NCBI RefSeq assembly: GCF_019972115.1
Contig: NZ_BPFJ01000001.1
Location: forward strand, 124,001 to 188,000
Origin: Sulfurovum sp. TSL6
GTDB taxonomy: Bacteria; Campylobacterota; Campylobacteria; Campylobacterales; Sulfurovaceae
DNA length: 64,000 nucleotides
Direction: 5' to 3'
Positions 53,584-62,985 of this stretch are shown piece by piece. The position numbers and the translations under genes are program-made. The notes beneath the pieces were generated by a model. That model ran no database searches. It was not told the DNA's origin and saw only the letters and a program-made list of their open reading frames with translations. Numbering within the stretch: position 1 is the stretch's first letter; each line of letters starts with the position of its first letter.

Positions 53584-54210
53584 ATGAAATGTAAGTTTTG
53601 TTCAGCCCCATTACCTAAAAAAGGTCCTATCTGTGATTATTGCGGTCAAAGAAACCCTCTGAACCTAAGAGTACTTTCAAAAGTTGATATTGAAGAGATG
53701 AGTGAAGACCACAACTGTCCAGTGTGTGACATTGCCTTTGATAATATCAATATAGGGAAAAGAGAGAGGATAGTTGTCAAAAGATGTAATGACTGTGATG
53801 GGGTATTCATAACCGAGGATATTTTAGAACACCTTATCAAAAGAGAGGCAAGTCTAAGAGTTGAAGTAGATTACAGGGTGCTTCGTTTTGTCCAGGATAA
53901 TCCCAGACAGAAACAGGAATCGGTCATTAGCTATAGAAGATGCCCAGTCTGTGAAAACATGATGCAACGAATCAACTATAGATCTGTAAGCGGCGTGATA
54001 GTTGACAGATGCCTTAGGCATGGAGTTTGGCTTGATGGAGGAGAACTTAAGCAGCTCTTTGAATGGAAAAAAGCTGGAGGATCCGCAAAAAAAAGTGAAG
54101 TTTCAAGAAATAATCAGTCATCCAATAAGGGATATATGTATGAAGAGTCAAGACTATCTTCATACTTTGACCCAATAGGTGATTTTTTCACCTGGATACA
54201 AGGTGGTTGA
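53584..54210 (+). CDS. Multi-zinc-ribbon protein with zf-TFIIB domains
   Basis: A 208-residue protein starting directly after the SPFH stop. Three Cys-rich modules: MKCKFCSAPL...CDYCGQ (residues 1-22), NCPVCDIAFDN...RCNDCDGVFI, and RCPVCENMMQ...DRCLRHGVWLDGGEL, the last two being zf-TFIIB-type. Tight coupling with SPFH suggests the two work as a pair, with this protein perhaps as adaptor. No enzymatic motif. Confidence 0.82.
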   Translation: MKCKFCSAPLPKKGPICDYCGQRNPLNLRVLSKVDIEEMSEDHNCPVCDIAFDNINIGKRERIVVKRCNDCDGVFITEDILEHLIKREASLRVEVDYRVLRFVQDNPRQKQESVISYRRCPVCENMMQRINYRSVSGVIVDRCLRHGVWLDGGELKQLFEWKKAGGSAKKSEVSRNNQSSNKGYMYEESRLSSYFDPIGDFFTWIQGG

Positions 54211-54253
54211 AGTTCTAAAGCTCTATATTATAATGATAATTATTTGAAAAGTC

Positions 54254-54286
54254 AAAACCTTATAAAATGTGCTATATGAAGGTTTT
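54254..54286. repeat. Palindromic repeat, copy 8
   Basis: AAAACCTTATA arm, diverged loop and TATGAAGGTTTT arm (one-base bulge). It begins 44 bp after the zinc-ribbon stop. Confidence 0.75.
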
Positions 54287-54403
54287 ATAATGAAAACTGT
54301 TCAAATAACTACACTCACTCTATAGTGTTGATAAATCAATAATGTATTTCAAGCTATGGTATGATTCAGAAAGATAATACGTTGACATTGAGGTATAGTG
54401 ACG

Positions 54404-54754
54404 ATGAACTTTGAACAATTAGATACTTATTTACGATCAAAACAGGGTGTGACCTTTGATTATCCTTTTGATGAGAAGGTTCGTGTGTATCGCATCGGTG
54501 AAAAAATGTTTGCTTTGACCTCAGAAGATAGACCTGTATCGGTCAACCTCAAATGTGACCCGATCTATGCTTTGGAACTGCGCTCGCTCTATAAGGGTAT
54601 CATAGGAGGGTACCATATGAATAAAAAGCATTGGAACACAGTGACGGTAGAAGATTCCGATGTGGATGAAGAAACAGTGAAAGAACTGATAGACCACTCC
54701 TATGATCTGGTGTATGAGAAATTGACCAAGAAACAAAAAGCTTTACTGGGGTAA
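54404..54754 (+). CDS. MmcQ/YjbR-family protein
   Basis: A 116-residue double-wing (CyaY-like) protein of the MmcQ/YjbR family: YLRSKQGVTFDYPFDEKVRV, KMFALTSEDRPVSVNLKCDP, GYHMNKKHWNTV and LIDHSYDLVYEKLTKKQK. Proposed DNA-binding role, function uncertain. The ATG at 54404 has GAGG ten bases upstream; a GTG at 54398 is less likely. It precedes ogt by 2 bp, so the two are cotranscribed. Confidence 0.87.
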   Translation: MNFEQLDTYLRSKQGVTFDYPFDEKVRVYRIGEKMFALTSEDRPVSVNLKCDPIYALELRSLYKGIIGGYHMNKKHWNTVTVEDSDVDEETVKELIDHSYDLVYEKLTKKQKALLG

Positions 54755-54756
54755 AG

Positions 54757-55272
54757 ATGAACAAGATCAGCATACAATACTTCCAAACACCTGTCGGAGA
54801 AATGATCTTAGGGGCCTATGACAATAAACTCTGCATAGCTGACTGGCGATACAGAAAGGGCAGAGAAAGTATAGATAGAAGAGTGCAAAAGGGCCTTCAT
54901 GCCGTTTTTGTCGAAGAAGAGAATGAGGTGTTGAATTTGGCAAAAGAAGAACTGGAAGCGTACTTTAAAGGCTTACGTAAAACATTTGATATGCCTCTGC
55001 TTTTGGTTGGCACAGCATTTCAAAAGTCTGTTTGGCAGGGATTGCTTCAAATTCCTTTTGGTACCACTGTTTCTTATAAGGATCTGACTCAAAAAATTGA
55101 TAACAAAACAGCCGTAAGGGCTGTAGCCTCAGCTGTAGGTGCCAATGCTATGTCTATTTTCATCCCTTGTCATCGTGTTATCGGATCTGATGGCTCTTTG
55201 AGAGGTTATGCAGGTGGTTTGGAAGCGAAGAAAAAGCTATTGGCGCTTGAACAAAATATCTTTACGATATAA
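54757..55272 (+). CDS. ogt: Methylated-DNA-protein-cysteine methyltransferase
   Basis: A 171-residue suicide repair enzyme removing alkyl groups from O6-alkylguanine. The C-terminal ATase domain has VWQGLLQIPFGTTVSYKDL, RAVASAVGANAM and the acceptor C138 in FIPCHRVIGSDGSLRGYAGG. The N-terminal domain is of the Ogt type. Coupled to the YjbR-like gene. Confidence 0.92.
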   Translation: MNKISIQYFQTPVGEMILGAYDNKLCIADWRYRKGRESIDRRVQKGLHAVFVEEENEVLNLAKEELEAYFKGLRKTFDMPLLLVGTAFQKSVWQGLLQIPFGTTVSYKDLTQKIDNKTAVRAVASAVGANAMSIFIPCHRVIGSDGSLRGYAGGLEAKKKLLALEQNIFTI

Positions 55273-55299
55273 TTATTTTATATTTTAAAGTAGGTGAAA

Positions 55300-55905
55300 A
55301 TGGAAAAGAAAAACTTTTTTGAGTTAGTCTATGAGAATGCAGAGCATAATGATCTCTCATCTATCCCATGGGCGACACTTGCGCCTAATGTCTATTTGGA
55401 AAAACACTTAAGTCAGCAAGGCCCAGTTACAGGTAAAAAAGCATTGGTTATCGGATGCGGTTTAGGCGATGATGCACTGATCTTGGAAAAGTATGGCTAT
55501 GAGGTAGACGCTTTAGATATCTCTCCTTCCGCGATAGCCCTGGCCAAGAAGAGACACCCTGATAGCAGGGTCGACTTTTATGTAGGAGATATCTATGATA
55601 TGCCTGAATCCTCTGTGGGTCAATATGATTTTGTCTATGAAGGGTTGACTATTCAGTCTTTACCCCCTGCAGACAGAGAAAAACTGGTGGGTATCATCGC
55701 TTCTCTTGTGGCTAAAGAGGGAGAGCTGTTAGTCTATGCGCATACACAGGATGATACAGATAATTATGGTGGACCACCATGGCCATTGTACGCAGATGAA
55801 TTTACACTTTTTGAGAAAGAAGGGCTGGAACAAGTCTATGTCGATAAAGAAAAAGAGAGTAAACCCGTAGCACCCTATAGATGTTGTGCGCTTTATAGAA
55901 AATAG
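55300..55905 (+). CDS. Class I SAM-dependent methyltransferase
   Basis: A 201-residue methyltransferase. Motif I is ALVIGCGLGDDALILEK, followed by the acidic VDALDISPSAIALAK and VDFYVGDIYDMP. The small size and the GPPWPLYADEF segment recall thiopurine-methyltransferase-like enzymes acting on small molecules. ATG at 55300 preferred over a GTG two codons upstream. It follows ogt by 27 bp and precedes a hydrolase by 8 bp. Confidence 0.82.
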   Translation: MEKKNFFELVYENAEHNDLSSIPWATLAPNVYLEKHLSQQGPVTGKKALVIGCGLGDDALILEKYGYEVDALDISPSAIALAKKRHPDSRVDFYVGDIYDMPESSVGQYDFVYEGLTIQSLPPADREKLVGIIASLVAKEGELLVYAHTQDDTDNYGGPPWPLYADEFTLFEKEGLEQVYVDKEKESKPVAPYRCCALYRK

Positions 55906-55913
55906 GATAGCTC

Positions 55914-56843
55914 ATGTCAATCCAAAAGATTATCCTCATTATCTTAATTGCAGTTTTGAGTTTGACGACGGACAGTGCAACAAAACTCTATAGTATGGTA
56001 ATGCAGTATGAACGTTACACGGCAGGGTTAGAGAAAAAATGTATCACTTTGGATTTTGGAAAGATAGTTTACCTTGAAAACAGTGTCAAAAGTGATGAAA
56101 CACTGGTGTTTGTTCACGGATTTGGTGGGAATAAGGATACGTGGAACAGACTCATCGAAGCATTGGATGACAAATATCATGTTATTGTACTTGATCTGCC
56201 AGGACATGGAGAGAGTGTCTCGGAAAAGACATTGAGTTATACGATTTCGGACCAGGCAAAAAGATTACACGCCTTTGTTGAAGCCAAAAAACTGACAGGC
56301 ATTTATCTCTTTGGCCACTCTATGGGAGGAGCTATTGCTTTACGCTATACAGGAAGTCATGAAGAGACGCTAAAAGCGCTCATTCTTATAGATGCAATGG
56401 GCTTGGATAAAACCAAAAGTGACGGCGTCAAACTCGTAGAAAGATCCGATAAAAATCCACTCTATGATGTCTGTACCGAAGCGAGACTGGAAACACTTTT
56501 ACGCTACTCTTTGAACAAGCCTCCCTATATTCCAGATATCATTAAAGAGGCACTTCTTCAAGAAAAGTGTGAAAGACGTGAGTTGGAAAAAATACTTTAT
56601 GAGGATATGTATAAAGATGTCTGTTGTTTAAATGATCTTGCAAAAAAGATCCATATTCCTACACTTATACTATGGGGAGAGAAAGACAGGATGACACACA
56701 TAGACAATGCATCTTTATTTCATGATACCATTAAGAACAGTCAATTAGTAATATTTAAAGAGATAGGACATGTACCGATACTTGAAAACCCTGAACAAAC
56801 AGCTGATGCAGTTGAGAGCTTCATTCGAGAAATGAAGAAATAG
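55914..56843 (+). CDS. Exported or anchored alpha/beta-hydrolase
   Basis: A 309-residue hydrolase. An N-terminal hydrophobic stretch (IILIILIAVLSLTTDSA) is a signal or anchor. Oxyanion block VFVHGFGGNKDTW, DLPGHGES, nucleophile in LFGHSMGGAIALRY, acid in LILWGEKDRMT and His in EIGHVPILENPEQ make a complete triad. Substrate unknown. Last gene of the yjbR-ogt-methyltransferase-hydrolase run. Confidence 0.87.
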   Translation: MSIQKIILIILIAVLSLTTDSATKLYSMVMQYERYTAGLEKKCITLDFGKIVYLENSVKSDETLVFVHGFGGNKDTWNRLIEALDDKYHVIVLDLPGHGESVSEKTLSYTISDQAKRLHAFVEAKKLTGIYLFGHSMGGAIALRYTGSHEETLKALILIDAMGLDKTKSDGVKLVERSDKNPLYDVCTEARLETLLRYSLNKPPYIPDIIKEALLQEKCERRELEKILYEDMYKDVCCLNDLAKKIHIPTLILWGEKDRMTHIDNASLFHDTIKNSQLVIFKEIGHVPILENPEQTADAVESFIREMKK

Positions 56844-56918
56844 TCAAGGTTAAAAGGTGGGATAATTTTATCAAAAAGATAACGTATGAAATACATCTCC
56901 CTCCTAAGAGGTAACTCT

Positions 56919-59408
56919 CTACATATGTTTCTTAGTCTTAGAAGTAGCTATAGCAGTAAGTGGATCGTCAGGCCAGTAGTGCTTTTTGTATTTGCCTCTT
57001 AACTCTTTTTTTACTTCTTCGTAAGTGTTGTTCCAAAAGTTCTCTAAGTCTTGTGTGACTTGCATGGGGCGTGAGGCTGGGGAAAGCAGGTGGATCATCA
57101 GTTTTACTTTTCCATCCAGTATAGTAGGTGTATTTTTTGTTCCAAACATCTCTTGGAGTCGTACCGCTAAGACGGGTTGTTCTATATTAGTATAATCTAT
57201 GGCAATGTTTGAGCCACTGGCTACTTTTAACTTAGTAGGTGCCAGGGTGTCTAAAAGTTGCGTCTGTTCAAAACTCATTTGTCCTAAAAGGATGTTGTAA
57301 AAGTCTAAATTTTGACATGCTCTGAGTGTAGTGATACCTGAGAGGTAAGGGCTTAGCCACTTATCCATATTTTCTAAAAGATGGTCGTCTGAAAAGTCTG
57401 GAAATTCCATTTGGTGTGCATTGAAAAAGTTTACTCTTTGTCTAAGTAAGAGGGCCTCTTTACTCCAGTTTAGAGCATTTAATCCCAACTCTTCCAATGC
57501 TTCAAGAAGTACATCCAGTACTTCTTCATTTTCTGTGTTCATTAGTTGTGTTTCTCGTAATTGTATAGCACCTAAACGTTGAACTCTACGAACTTCAACT
57601 CTTTGCTGCTCTTCGTTCCAATCGACCTCGTCATTTTGTTGTATATGTTCTTGAAGGTGTTCTTCTATTTGTGTTTGTGTGAGTTCTATGGCTTTGTAGA
57701 TGATAGCATCTTTACTGCGGGCATCCAAATCAGATATCACTAAAAAACGTGCATGAAAAAGTTCATCACTTTTATGTAAGGATGCACCTTTTGCATTAGA
57801 GAGTAGGTAGCTGTGGTTTTTTTCATAACGTTGTTTTGCTATGCGATCAGGGTAGGCAAAGGCCATGAGTATGCCAAGCATCTCTAGATTTATGGTTTCT
57901 TTTGGTACTTTTTCTATGCGTTTGGCATTGGCAAGTAGGTACTGGCATTGTTTGAGGTTGATAAACTGTGTATCTACAGCTACTTTCCTGGCAACATCAT
58001 GCAGTACAGAAACACGTTCACGCATATCTGATGAACCAAAAGCATTACGGTAGATGTCTTTTTCTGAAACCAAAACTGCTAACAGGGAAGCCTCATACGC
58101 AAGGCCCAGTGTTTGAGCCTTGAGCATCATGTGTGCCAGTCTTGGATGGAGTCCATAACGACTCATAGCTATACCATGCGTTGTAATGTCTCCTTTTTCA
58201 TCCAGTGCACCTAGCTGTTGCAGAAGCTTTTTGGCATGGTTTATAGCAGAGCTGGGAGGTCTGTCCATCCATGAAAGCGTATCTATCTCATCATTTCCCC
58301 AACGTGCCAGCTCTAAAACCATTTGGCTAAGGTCAGCTAAGAGTATCTCAGGGACATCGTGTTTTAAAAGTATCTTGGACTTGTGCCAAAGATGGTAGGC
58401 TTTTCCTTCAGACAAACGCCCTGCGCGCCCCGCTCTTTGGGTGGCAGAATCTTGAGAGATAAAGTTACTTTCAAGTTTGTTCATCCCCGAAAACGGGTTG
58501 AAGATAGAGACATTTTGAAGCCCAGAATCCACCACTACGGTAATGCCTTCTATGGTCAAAGAGGTTTGAGCAATGTTGGTACTAAGTACCACTTTTCTAA
58601 AGCCTTTAGGTGGTGCATTTATGGCTCTGTCTTGTGCTTCTTTGCTAAGGTTACCATAGAGTGTTGAGACAAAAACATCTTTGGGTTTAGTTGTGTTTAG
58701 AAGCTTTTCCACAGCTTTTATCTCTCTTACACCTGCTAAAAAAACAAGTATATTCCCTTCTTCTTTTTGTAATATACTGTGTAGAAGCGTATGTACGAAA
58801 GAGGGTAGTTCTTTTTTGTTTGGTTGAGGTGTATGGGTCGGTAGATAGATGCTCTCCACAGGGAAAGAACGTCCCTCACTTTGTACAATGGGGGCGTGAT
58901 CCAGTAGCTTTGAAATAGTAGAAGTATTCAGTGTCGCAGACATGATGAGTATCTTCAGATCTTCTCGTAGTATGGACTGAGACTCAAGTGCTAAAGCAAG
59001 AGACAAGTCCGCATGTAAAGAACGTTCATGAAACTCATCGAAGATGATGAGAGCCACATCTTCCAAGCTGGGATCATGTTGTAGTTTACGGGTTAATATA
59101 CCCTCAGTAATGATGAGTATCTGTGTCTCTTGACTCTGTACAGATTCCATCTTTATCTGATAACCGATGCGTTTACCTACTTTTTCACCTAGAAGTTCAG
59201 CCATATGGGCAGCAGAAGATCGCACAGCCAAACGACGAGGCTCCAACATAATGATCTTCTTACCCTCTAACCAAGGTGCATCTAACAGTGCTAAAGGAAG
59301 TGCCGTTGTTTTCCCTGCACCTGGTGGTGCTTGGAGTACTAAACGGTTGTTGTTTAGAAGTTTCTCTTTAACTTCAGGTATGACTTGGGTAATGGGTAGG
59401 GTTTGCAT
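56919..59408 (-). CDS. hrpB: HrpB-type DEAH-box ATP-dependent helicase
   Basis: An 829-residue SF2 helicase. Motif I APPGAGKTTALPLALL (about residue 29), motif II IIFDEFHERSLHADL, motif III MSATLN, motif VI SATQRAGRAGR. A helical HA2-like region and the HrpB-specific C-terminus (GKVKLMIHLLSPASRPMQVT, YKKHYWPDDP) follow. The latter distinguishes it from HrpA. Its RNA or DNA target in bacteria is not settled. Confidence 0.93.
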   Translation of the reverse strand: MQTLPITQVIPEVKEKLLNNNRLVLQAPPGAGKTTALPLALLDAPWLEGKKIIMLEPRRLAVRSSAAHMAELLGEKVGKRIGYQIKMESVQSQETQILIITEGILTRKLQHDPSLEDVALIIFDEFHERSLHADLSLALALESQSILREDLKILIMSATLNTSTISKLLDHAPIVQSEGRSFPVESIYLPTHTPQPNKKELPSFVHTLLHSILQKEEGNILVFLAGVREIKAVEKLLNTTKPKDVFVSTLYGNLSKEAQDRAINAPPKGFRKVVLSTNIAQTSLTIEGITVVVDSGLQNVSIFNPFSGMNKLESNFISQDSATQRAGRAGRLSEGKAYHLWHKSKILLKHDVPEILLADLSQMVLELARWGNDEIDTLSWMDRPPSSAINHAKKLLQQLGALDEKGDITTHGIAMSRYGLHPRLAHMMLKAQTLGLAYEASLLAVLVSEKDIYRNAFGSSDMRERVSVLHDVARKVAVDTQFINLKQCQYLLANAKRIEKVPKETINLEMLGILMAFAYPDRIAKQRYEKNHSYLLSNAKGASLHKSDELFHARFLVISDLDARSKDAIIYKAIELTQTQIEEHLQEHIQQNDEVDWNEEQQRVEVRRVQRLGAIQLRETQLMNTENEEVLDVLLEALEELGLNALNWSKEALLLRQRVNFFNAHQMEFPDFSDDHLLENMDKWLSPYLSGITTLRACQNLDFYNILLGQMSFEQTQLLDTLAPTKLKVASGSNIAIDYTNIEQPVLAVRLQEMFGTKNTPTILDGKVKLMIHLLSPASRPMQVTQDLENFWNNTYEEVKKELRGKYKKHYWPDDPLTAIATSKTKKHM

Positions 59409-59478
59409 GGTCGTATTATAAGAATTTTATATTAATAGACTTCTTGTATAATTCAAAAAATTTAATCTAGGTGATGGT

Positions 59479-59820
59479 ATGACTATATACGGTATAAAAA
59501 CCTGTTCAACAGTAGGTAAAGCAAGAAAATTTATGAAAGATAACGATATAGCGTTTGATTTTGTAGATTATAAGGTAGAGTCTGTAGATGAAACAAAGAT
59601 ACGTGAGTGGCTAAAACAGATAGATATGTCTGTACTTTTTAACACACGTGGTACAAAATACAGAGACTTAAAACTCAAAGAACTTGACCTTGATGATGAG
59701 GGTAAAATAGCATGGATGGCAAAAGAAAACTATTTGCTTAAGCGTCCGGTAATAGAGTATGGTGATGGTAAAGTCCATGTGGCTTATGATGAAGAAGTCT
59801 ACAAGAAGACATTTTTATAA
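59479..59820 (+). CDS. ArsC/Spx-family reductase (YffB-like)
   Basis: A 113-residue thioredoxin-fold protein with a single N-terminal active Cys (C9 in GIKTCSTVGKARKF) and the family tail LLKRPVIEYGDGKVHVAYDE. It belongs to the ArsC/Spx/YffB group. Arsenate reduction is not implied without neighbouring ars genes; YffB-type glutathione-dependent thiol chemistry is an alternative. Precedes a helicase gene by 6 bp. Confidence 0.87.
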   Translation: MTIYGIKTCSTVGKARKFMKDNDIAFDFVDYKVESVDETKIREWLKQIDMSVLFNTRGTKYRDLKLKELDLDDEGKIAWMAKENYLLKRPVIEYGDGKVHVAYDEEVYKKTFL

Positions 59821-59826
59821 AATAAA

Positions 59827-61545
59827 ATGAAGCAAAATACAGCACTAGACATACTAAAATCAGGTAAAAATGTATTTATCACCGGTTCAGCGGGGACAGG
59901 GAAGACCTATCTTCTTAATCTCTATACACAGTACTTAAAAGAACGCAGGGTTTACCCCACCATTGTTGCACCTACCGGTATAGCAGCTTCGCATTTGGGT
60001 GGGCAGACGATACATTCATTTTTTGCTTTGGGTATACGTGACAGTATAGATGAGGGGTATGTAGATTTTTTGTTGGAAAAAAAGTACCTCAAAACACGTT
60101 TTTCTAAACTCAAACTTCTTATCATTGATGAAGTTTCTATGATCTCACCAGAGATATTTTCTTCTATGGATCTGATACTGCGTGGTTTCAAGGGTACAGA
60201 TGCTCCTTTTGGTGGGGTACAAGTAGTGATCTCTGGAGACTTTTTTCAGTTACCCCCTGTCTCAAAAGTACCTAAAGAGAAGCGTTTTGCATGGCAGTCT
60301 CCTGCATGGAAAGCACTAGACTTACATACCTGTTACTTGGAAGAAAAGTTTAGACAAGATGATGACAGACTCATTGGCATACTCGATGACATACGTTCTG
60401 GTGAAATATCAGCCTCATCGGAAGAACTACTGGCAGGCAGACATGAAAAAGAACTGAGCACTGCTACACCTACCAAACTCTACACCCATAATGTAGATGT
60501 AGACCGCATCAATAAAGATGAACTAGATAAGCTGGAGGGTGAGCCTAAACTGTTTGTTTATGAGTCAAAAGGGAGTGAAAAGAATATAGAGAAGATCTTT
60601 AAATCTTCTTTGGTTTTAGAAGAGTTGGCGCTTAAAAAGGGTGCGGTTGTCATCTTCATAAAAAACAATGCAGAAGAAGGCTATGTCAATGGTACCACCG
60701 GAACAGTGCAAAGTTTCAGCCCCATAGATAACATGCCCATTGTACGAACCACAGAGGGGAAGAAAATTAAGTTAGAGCCGGAAGACTGGTCACTTGAGAA
60801 CGATAGTGGCAAAGTTACAGCGACTGTTTCACAAGTACCTTTGCGTTTGGCATGGGCTATCACGATACATAAGTCACAAGGCATGACACTGGATGCTGCG
60901 GAGATAGACTTGAGTAAAACATTTGAGACAGGACAGGGGTATGTGGCACTTTCACGTATTAAGAACATCGAAGGTTTACGGCTGATGGGTTTAAACCCTA
61001 TGGCCTTGCGTGTAGACCCTCTCATCCTGCATATAGATGAGCGCATTAAAATGGCATCGAAGAAGGCCAGTGACAGCATAGAAGCATTGACAAAAGAGAG
61101 CTTGGAAAATCTGTTTGAAAGTCATATCTCAAAGCTTGGCGGCATAGTAAGTAAAGAGAAGATAGACGAAGAGATACAAAACATTAAAGAGGGTAAACCC
61201 TCACACTCAGCCTATGTCACACCTACATATATGAAGACAAAACACCTCATAGAAAAGTCAGATACGCTTGTGAAGCTAGCTATGAACAGAGGCTTAGGAA
61301 AAAGTACCATTGTGCAGCATCTTGCACGTATAAAAGAAGAAACTCCTGAGATAGATTTAGACAAGTACAAACCTAAAGATGGGATCTTTGAACGTGTAGA
61401 TAATGCAGTGTTAAAGCTAAGAACCAAGAACTTAAAAGAGAACTTTTCAGAAGATGGCAAGCTGCGTTTAAAGCCACTATTTGAAGCTCTGGATGGCGAT
61501 GTGAGTTATGATGACCTACGGGTTTGTATGTTGTTCTTGGCATAA
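59827..61545 (+). CDS. PIF1-like SF1 helicase with C-terminal helix-turn-helix
   Basis: A 572-residue DNA helicase. Walker A FITGSAGTGKTYLLNLY (about residue 20), TIVAPTGIAASHLGGQTIHS, Walker B LIIDEVSMISPE, GDFFQLPPV, and the late LAWAITIHKSQGMTLD and GQGYVALSRI blocks of the PIF1/RecD branch. The last 110 residues contain a RecQ-C-terminal-like HTH (LVKLAMNRGLGKSTIVQHLA). It may resolve G-quadruplexes or stalled forks. It abuts the UDG-like gene. Confidence 0.9.
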   Translation: MKQNTALDILKSGKNVFITGSAGTGKTYLLNLYTQYLKERRVYPTIVAPTGIAASHLGGQTIHSFFALGIRDSIDEGYVDFLLEKKYLKTRFSKLKLLIIDEVSMISPEIFSSMDLILRGFKGTDAPFGGVQVVISGDFFQLPPVSKVPKEKRFAWQSPAWKALDLHTCYLEEKFRQDDDRLIGILDDIRSGEISASSEELLAGRHEKELSTATPTKLYTHNVDVDRINKDELDKLEGEPKLFVYESKGSEKNIEKIFKSSLVLEELALKKGAVVIFIKNNAEEGYVNGTTGTVQSFSPIDNMPIVRTTEGKKIKLEPEDWSLENDSGKVTATVSQVPLRLAWAITIHKSQGMTLDAAEIDLSKTFETGQGYVALSRIKNIEGLRLMGLNPMALRVDPLILHIDERIKMASKKASDSIEALTKESLENLFESHISKLGGIVSKEKIDEEIQNIKEGKPSHSAYVTPTYMKTKHLIEKSDTLVKLAMNRGLGKSTIVQHLARIKEETPEIDLDKYKPKDGIFERVDNAVLKLRTKNLKENFSEDGKLRLKPLFEALDGDVSYDDLRVCMLFLA

Positions 61546-62232
61546 ATGATGACTTTTTCCAAACAGATACAGGACTTTTATTTCAATTTACCAAAAGAGT
61601 TACCTCTACCTCATGGCGTAGAGATCATCTACCCTTTTAATAATGTAGAAACAAAAAGAGTGATGGAAACATTTTTTAACAAATACTATGCCGACAATAG
61701 ACCCCGCACCTATCTTGTCGGCATAAACCCCGGCAGACTTGGTGCCGGAATTACAGGCATTGGATTTGCAGATGCGTACCATTTGGATAACTACTGTGAC
61801 ATACCGAACAGCTTTGACAAGCGTGTAGAGATATCGGCAGCATTTATGTTTGAAGTGATCGAAGCATATGGCGGGGTAGAAAAATTTTATAAAGATTTTT
61901 TCTTTACAACGGTCATGCCGTTGGGACTTTTGAAAAATGACAAAAATTATAACTACTATGATGACCCACAAACACAAAAAGCGCTAGAATCTTTTATAGA
62001 AGAGACTTTACTGAAGCAGATGTCATTTCCTCAGGCAAAACCAAATATCATCTGTGTAGGACAAGGGAAAAATCTCAAATACCTCAAAGCCTTTAACGAC
62101 AAGCATCACTGTTTTAACAGCATAGAAGTTGTGCCTCATCCTCGTTGGGTGATGCAGTATAGACGTAAGGAGAAGCAGAAGTATATAGATACTTATTTAG
62201 AGGCTTTCGAGAGCATGATGAAAATGAGTTAA
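61546..62232 (+). CDS. SMUG2-like uracil-DNA glycosylase family protein
   Basis: A 228-residue member of the UDG superfamily (SMUG2/DUF4918 group). The first active-site motif is YLVGINPGRLGAGITGIGFA, where the acidic catalytic residue of classical UDG is replaced by Asn. The second motif is VVPHPRWVMQYRRKEK with the catalytic His. It would excise damaged bases. Starts directly after the helicase stop, so both repair genes share a transcript. Two tandem ATGs leave the start uncertain by one codon. Confidence 0.8.
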   Translation: MMTFSKQIQDFYFNLPKELPLPHGVEIIYPFNNVETKRVMETFFNKYYADNRPRTYLVGINPGRLGAGITGIGFADAYHLDNYCDIPNSFDKRVEISAAFMFEVIEAYGGVEKFYKDFFFTTVMPLGLLKNDKNYNYYDDPQTQKALESFIEETLLKQMSFPQAKPNIICVGQGKNLKYLKAFNDKHHCFNSIEVVPHPRWVMQYRRKEKQKYIDTYLEAFESMMKMS

Positions 62233-62249
62233 TAGTGCCTAATGACCAT

Positions 62250-62681
62250 TTAGATGAGGCTCTCAGCCCATAAACTGAGCTCAACTCTGGAAAGTTGGCT
62301 GCTTATACGGTTGACTTCCTGGCCTTTTTTAAAGGCGATGATGGTAGGAAGCGCACTCACTCCATACTCTTTGGCGACCTTCTGGTATGTATCGGCATTT
62401 ATTTTGAGAAATCTCACTTTTAATCCAAAACCCAGAGCCGCATCTTCATAATCATCATACATTGCCATACAAGGGCCACAAGTGGATGAATAAAAATCAA
62501 CTAGCACTGCTATGTCATTTTCACTGATATGGGTCGCACAACTCTCATCAGTTACTTCAACCGGAAAGGGGTCATCTAGATCTGCTTGACATTGTGAACA
62601 GGGAATTGGCTCATTCCTAACATCACTTTTGATGGTGTTGACACTGTTGCACTCAGGGCATACGATTTTGAGAGTTTCCAT
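62250..62681 (-). CDS. Thioredoxin with N-terminal zinc ribbon (thioredoxin-2 type)
   Basis: A 143-residue cytoplasmic thioredoxin. The N-terminal zinc ribbon uses C8/C11 (VCPECN) and C28/C31 (PCSQCQ), as in TrxC. The catalytic CGPC is at 68-71 in VDFYSSTCGPCMAMYDD, and the cis-proline loop is YGVSALPTII. The residue before CGPC is Thr, not the usual Trp, like the disrupted thioredoxin at 26.4 kb (FYSPTCGPC), so the two may be related in function. Confidence 0.9.
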   Translation of the reverse strand: METLKIVCPECNSVNTIKSDVRNEPIPCSQCQADLDDPFPVEVTDESCATHISENDIAVLVDFYSSTCGPCMAMYDDYEDAALGFGLKVRFLKINADTYQKVAKEYGVSALPTIIAFKKGQEVNRISSQLSRVELSLWAESLI

Positions 62682-62985
62682 GATTGACCTTTGGATAAAA
62701 TATGTAGGAAGTATACACTTTTCTTAGAAAAATCAGGGGTCAGGTAACGAAAACCTACATTTAAATGTGATTATACACCTTGATTAAACCCTGTTGCAGC
62801 TTCTTTTTGCTGTTCTTGCCTAGTATTGATGATAATAAGAAAATGATGTTATCATTCCGTAAGTTAAGGTGCTGCAAAATAGGGAGTCTTCTATATTTAG
62901 TTTTTCCTCTATTTCATGCATACCTTATAACCCTAAAGTATGATTATTTTGTTTAGATAATTTAATGATCAAAAGGAAACACTTT
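62682..62985. other. Intergenic region of about 300 bp
   Basis: No convincing ORF. It contains CAGGGGTCAGGT at about 62734, a string often met near REP/RAYT sequences, but without an accompanying palindrome. Probably carries promoters for the divergent genes. Confidence 0.4.

Noticed and set aside
23008-54286. Palindromes as ordinary transcription terminators
   Set aside because: Stems contain only two G-C pairs, copies occur only at two loci, flanks are shared beyond the hairpin, and a true GC-rich terminator (24527-24556) exists inside one interval.
62730-62760. GGGGTCAGG string as a REP/RAYT element
   Set aside because: Only a short match, with no partner palindrome or transposase nearby.
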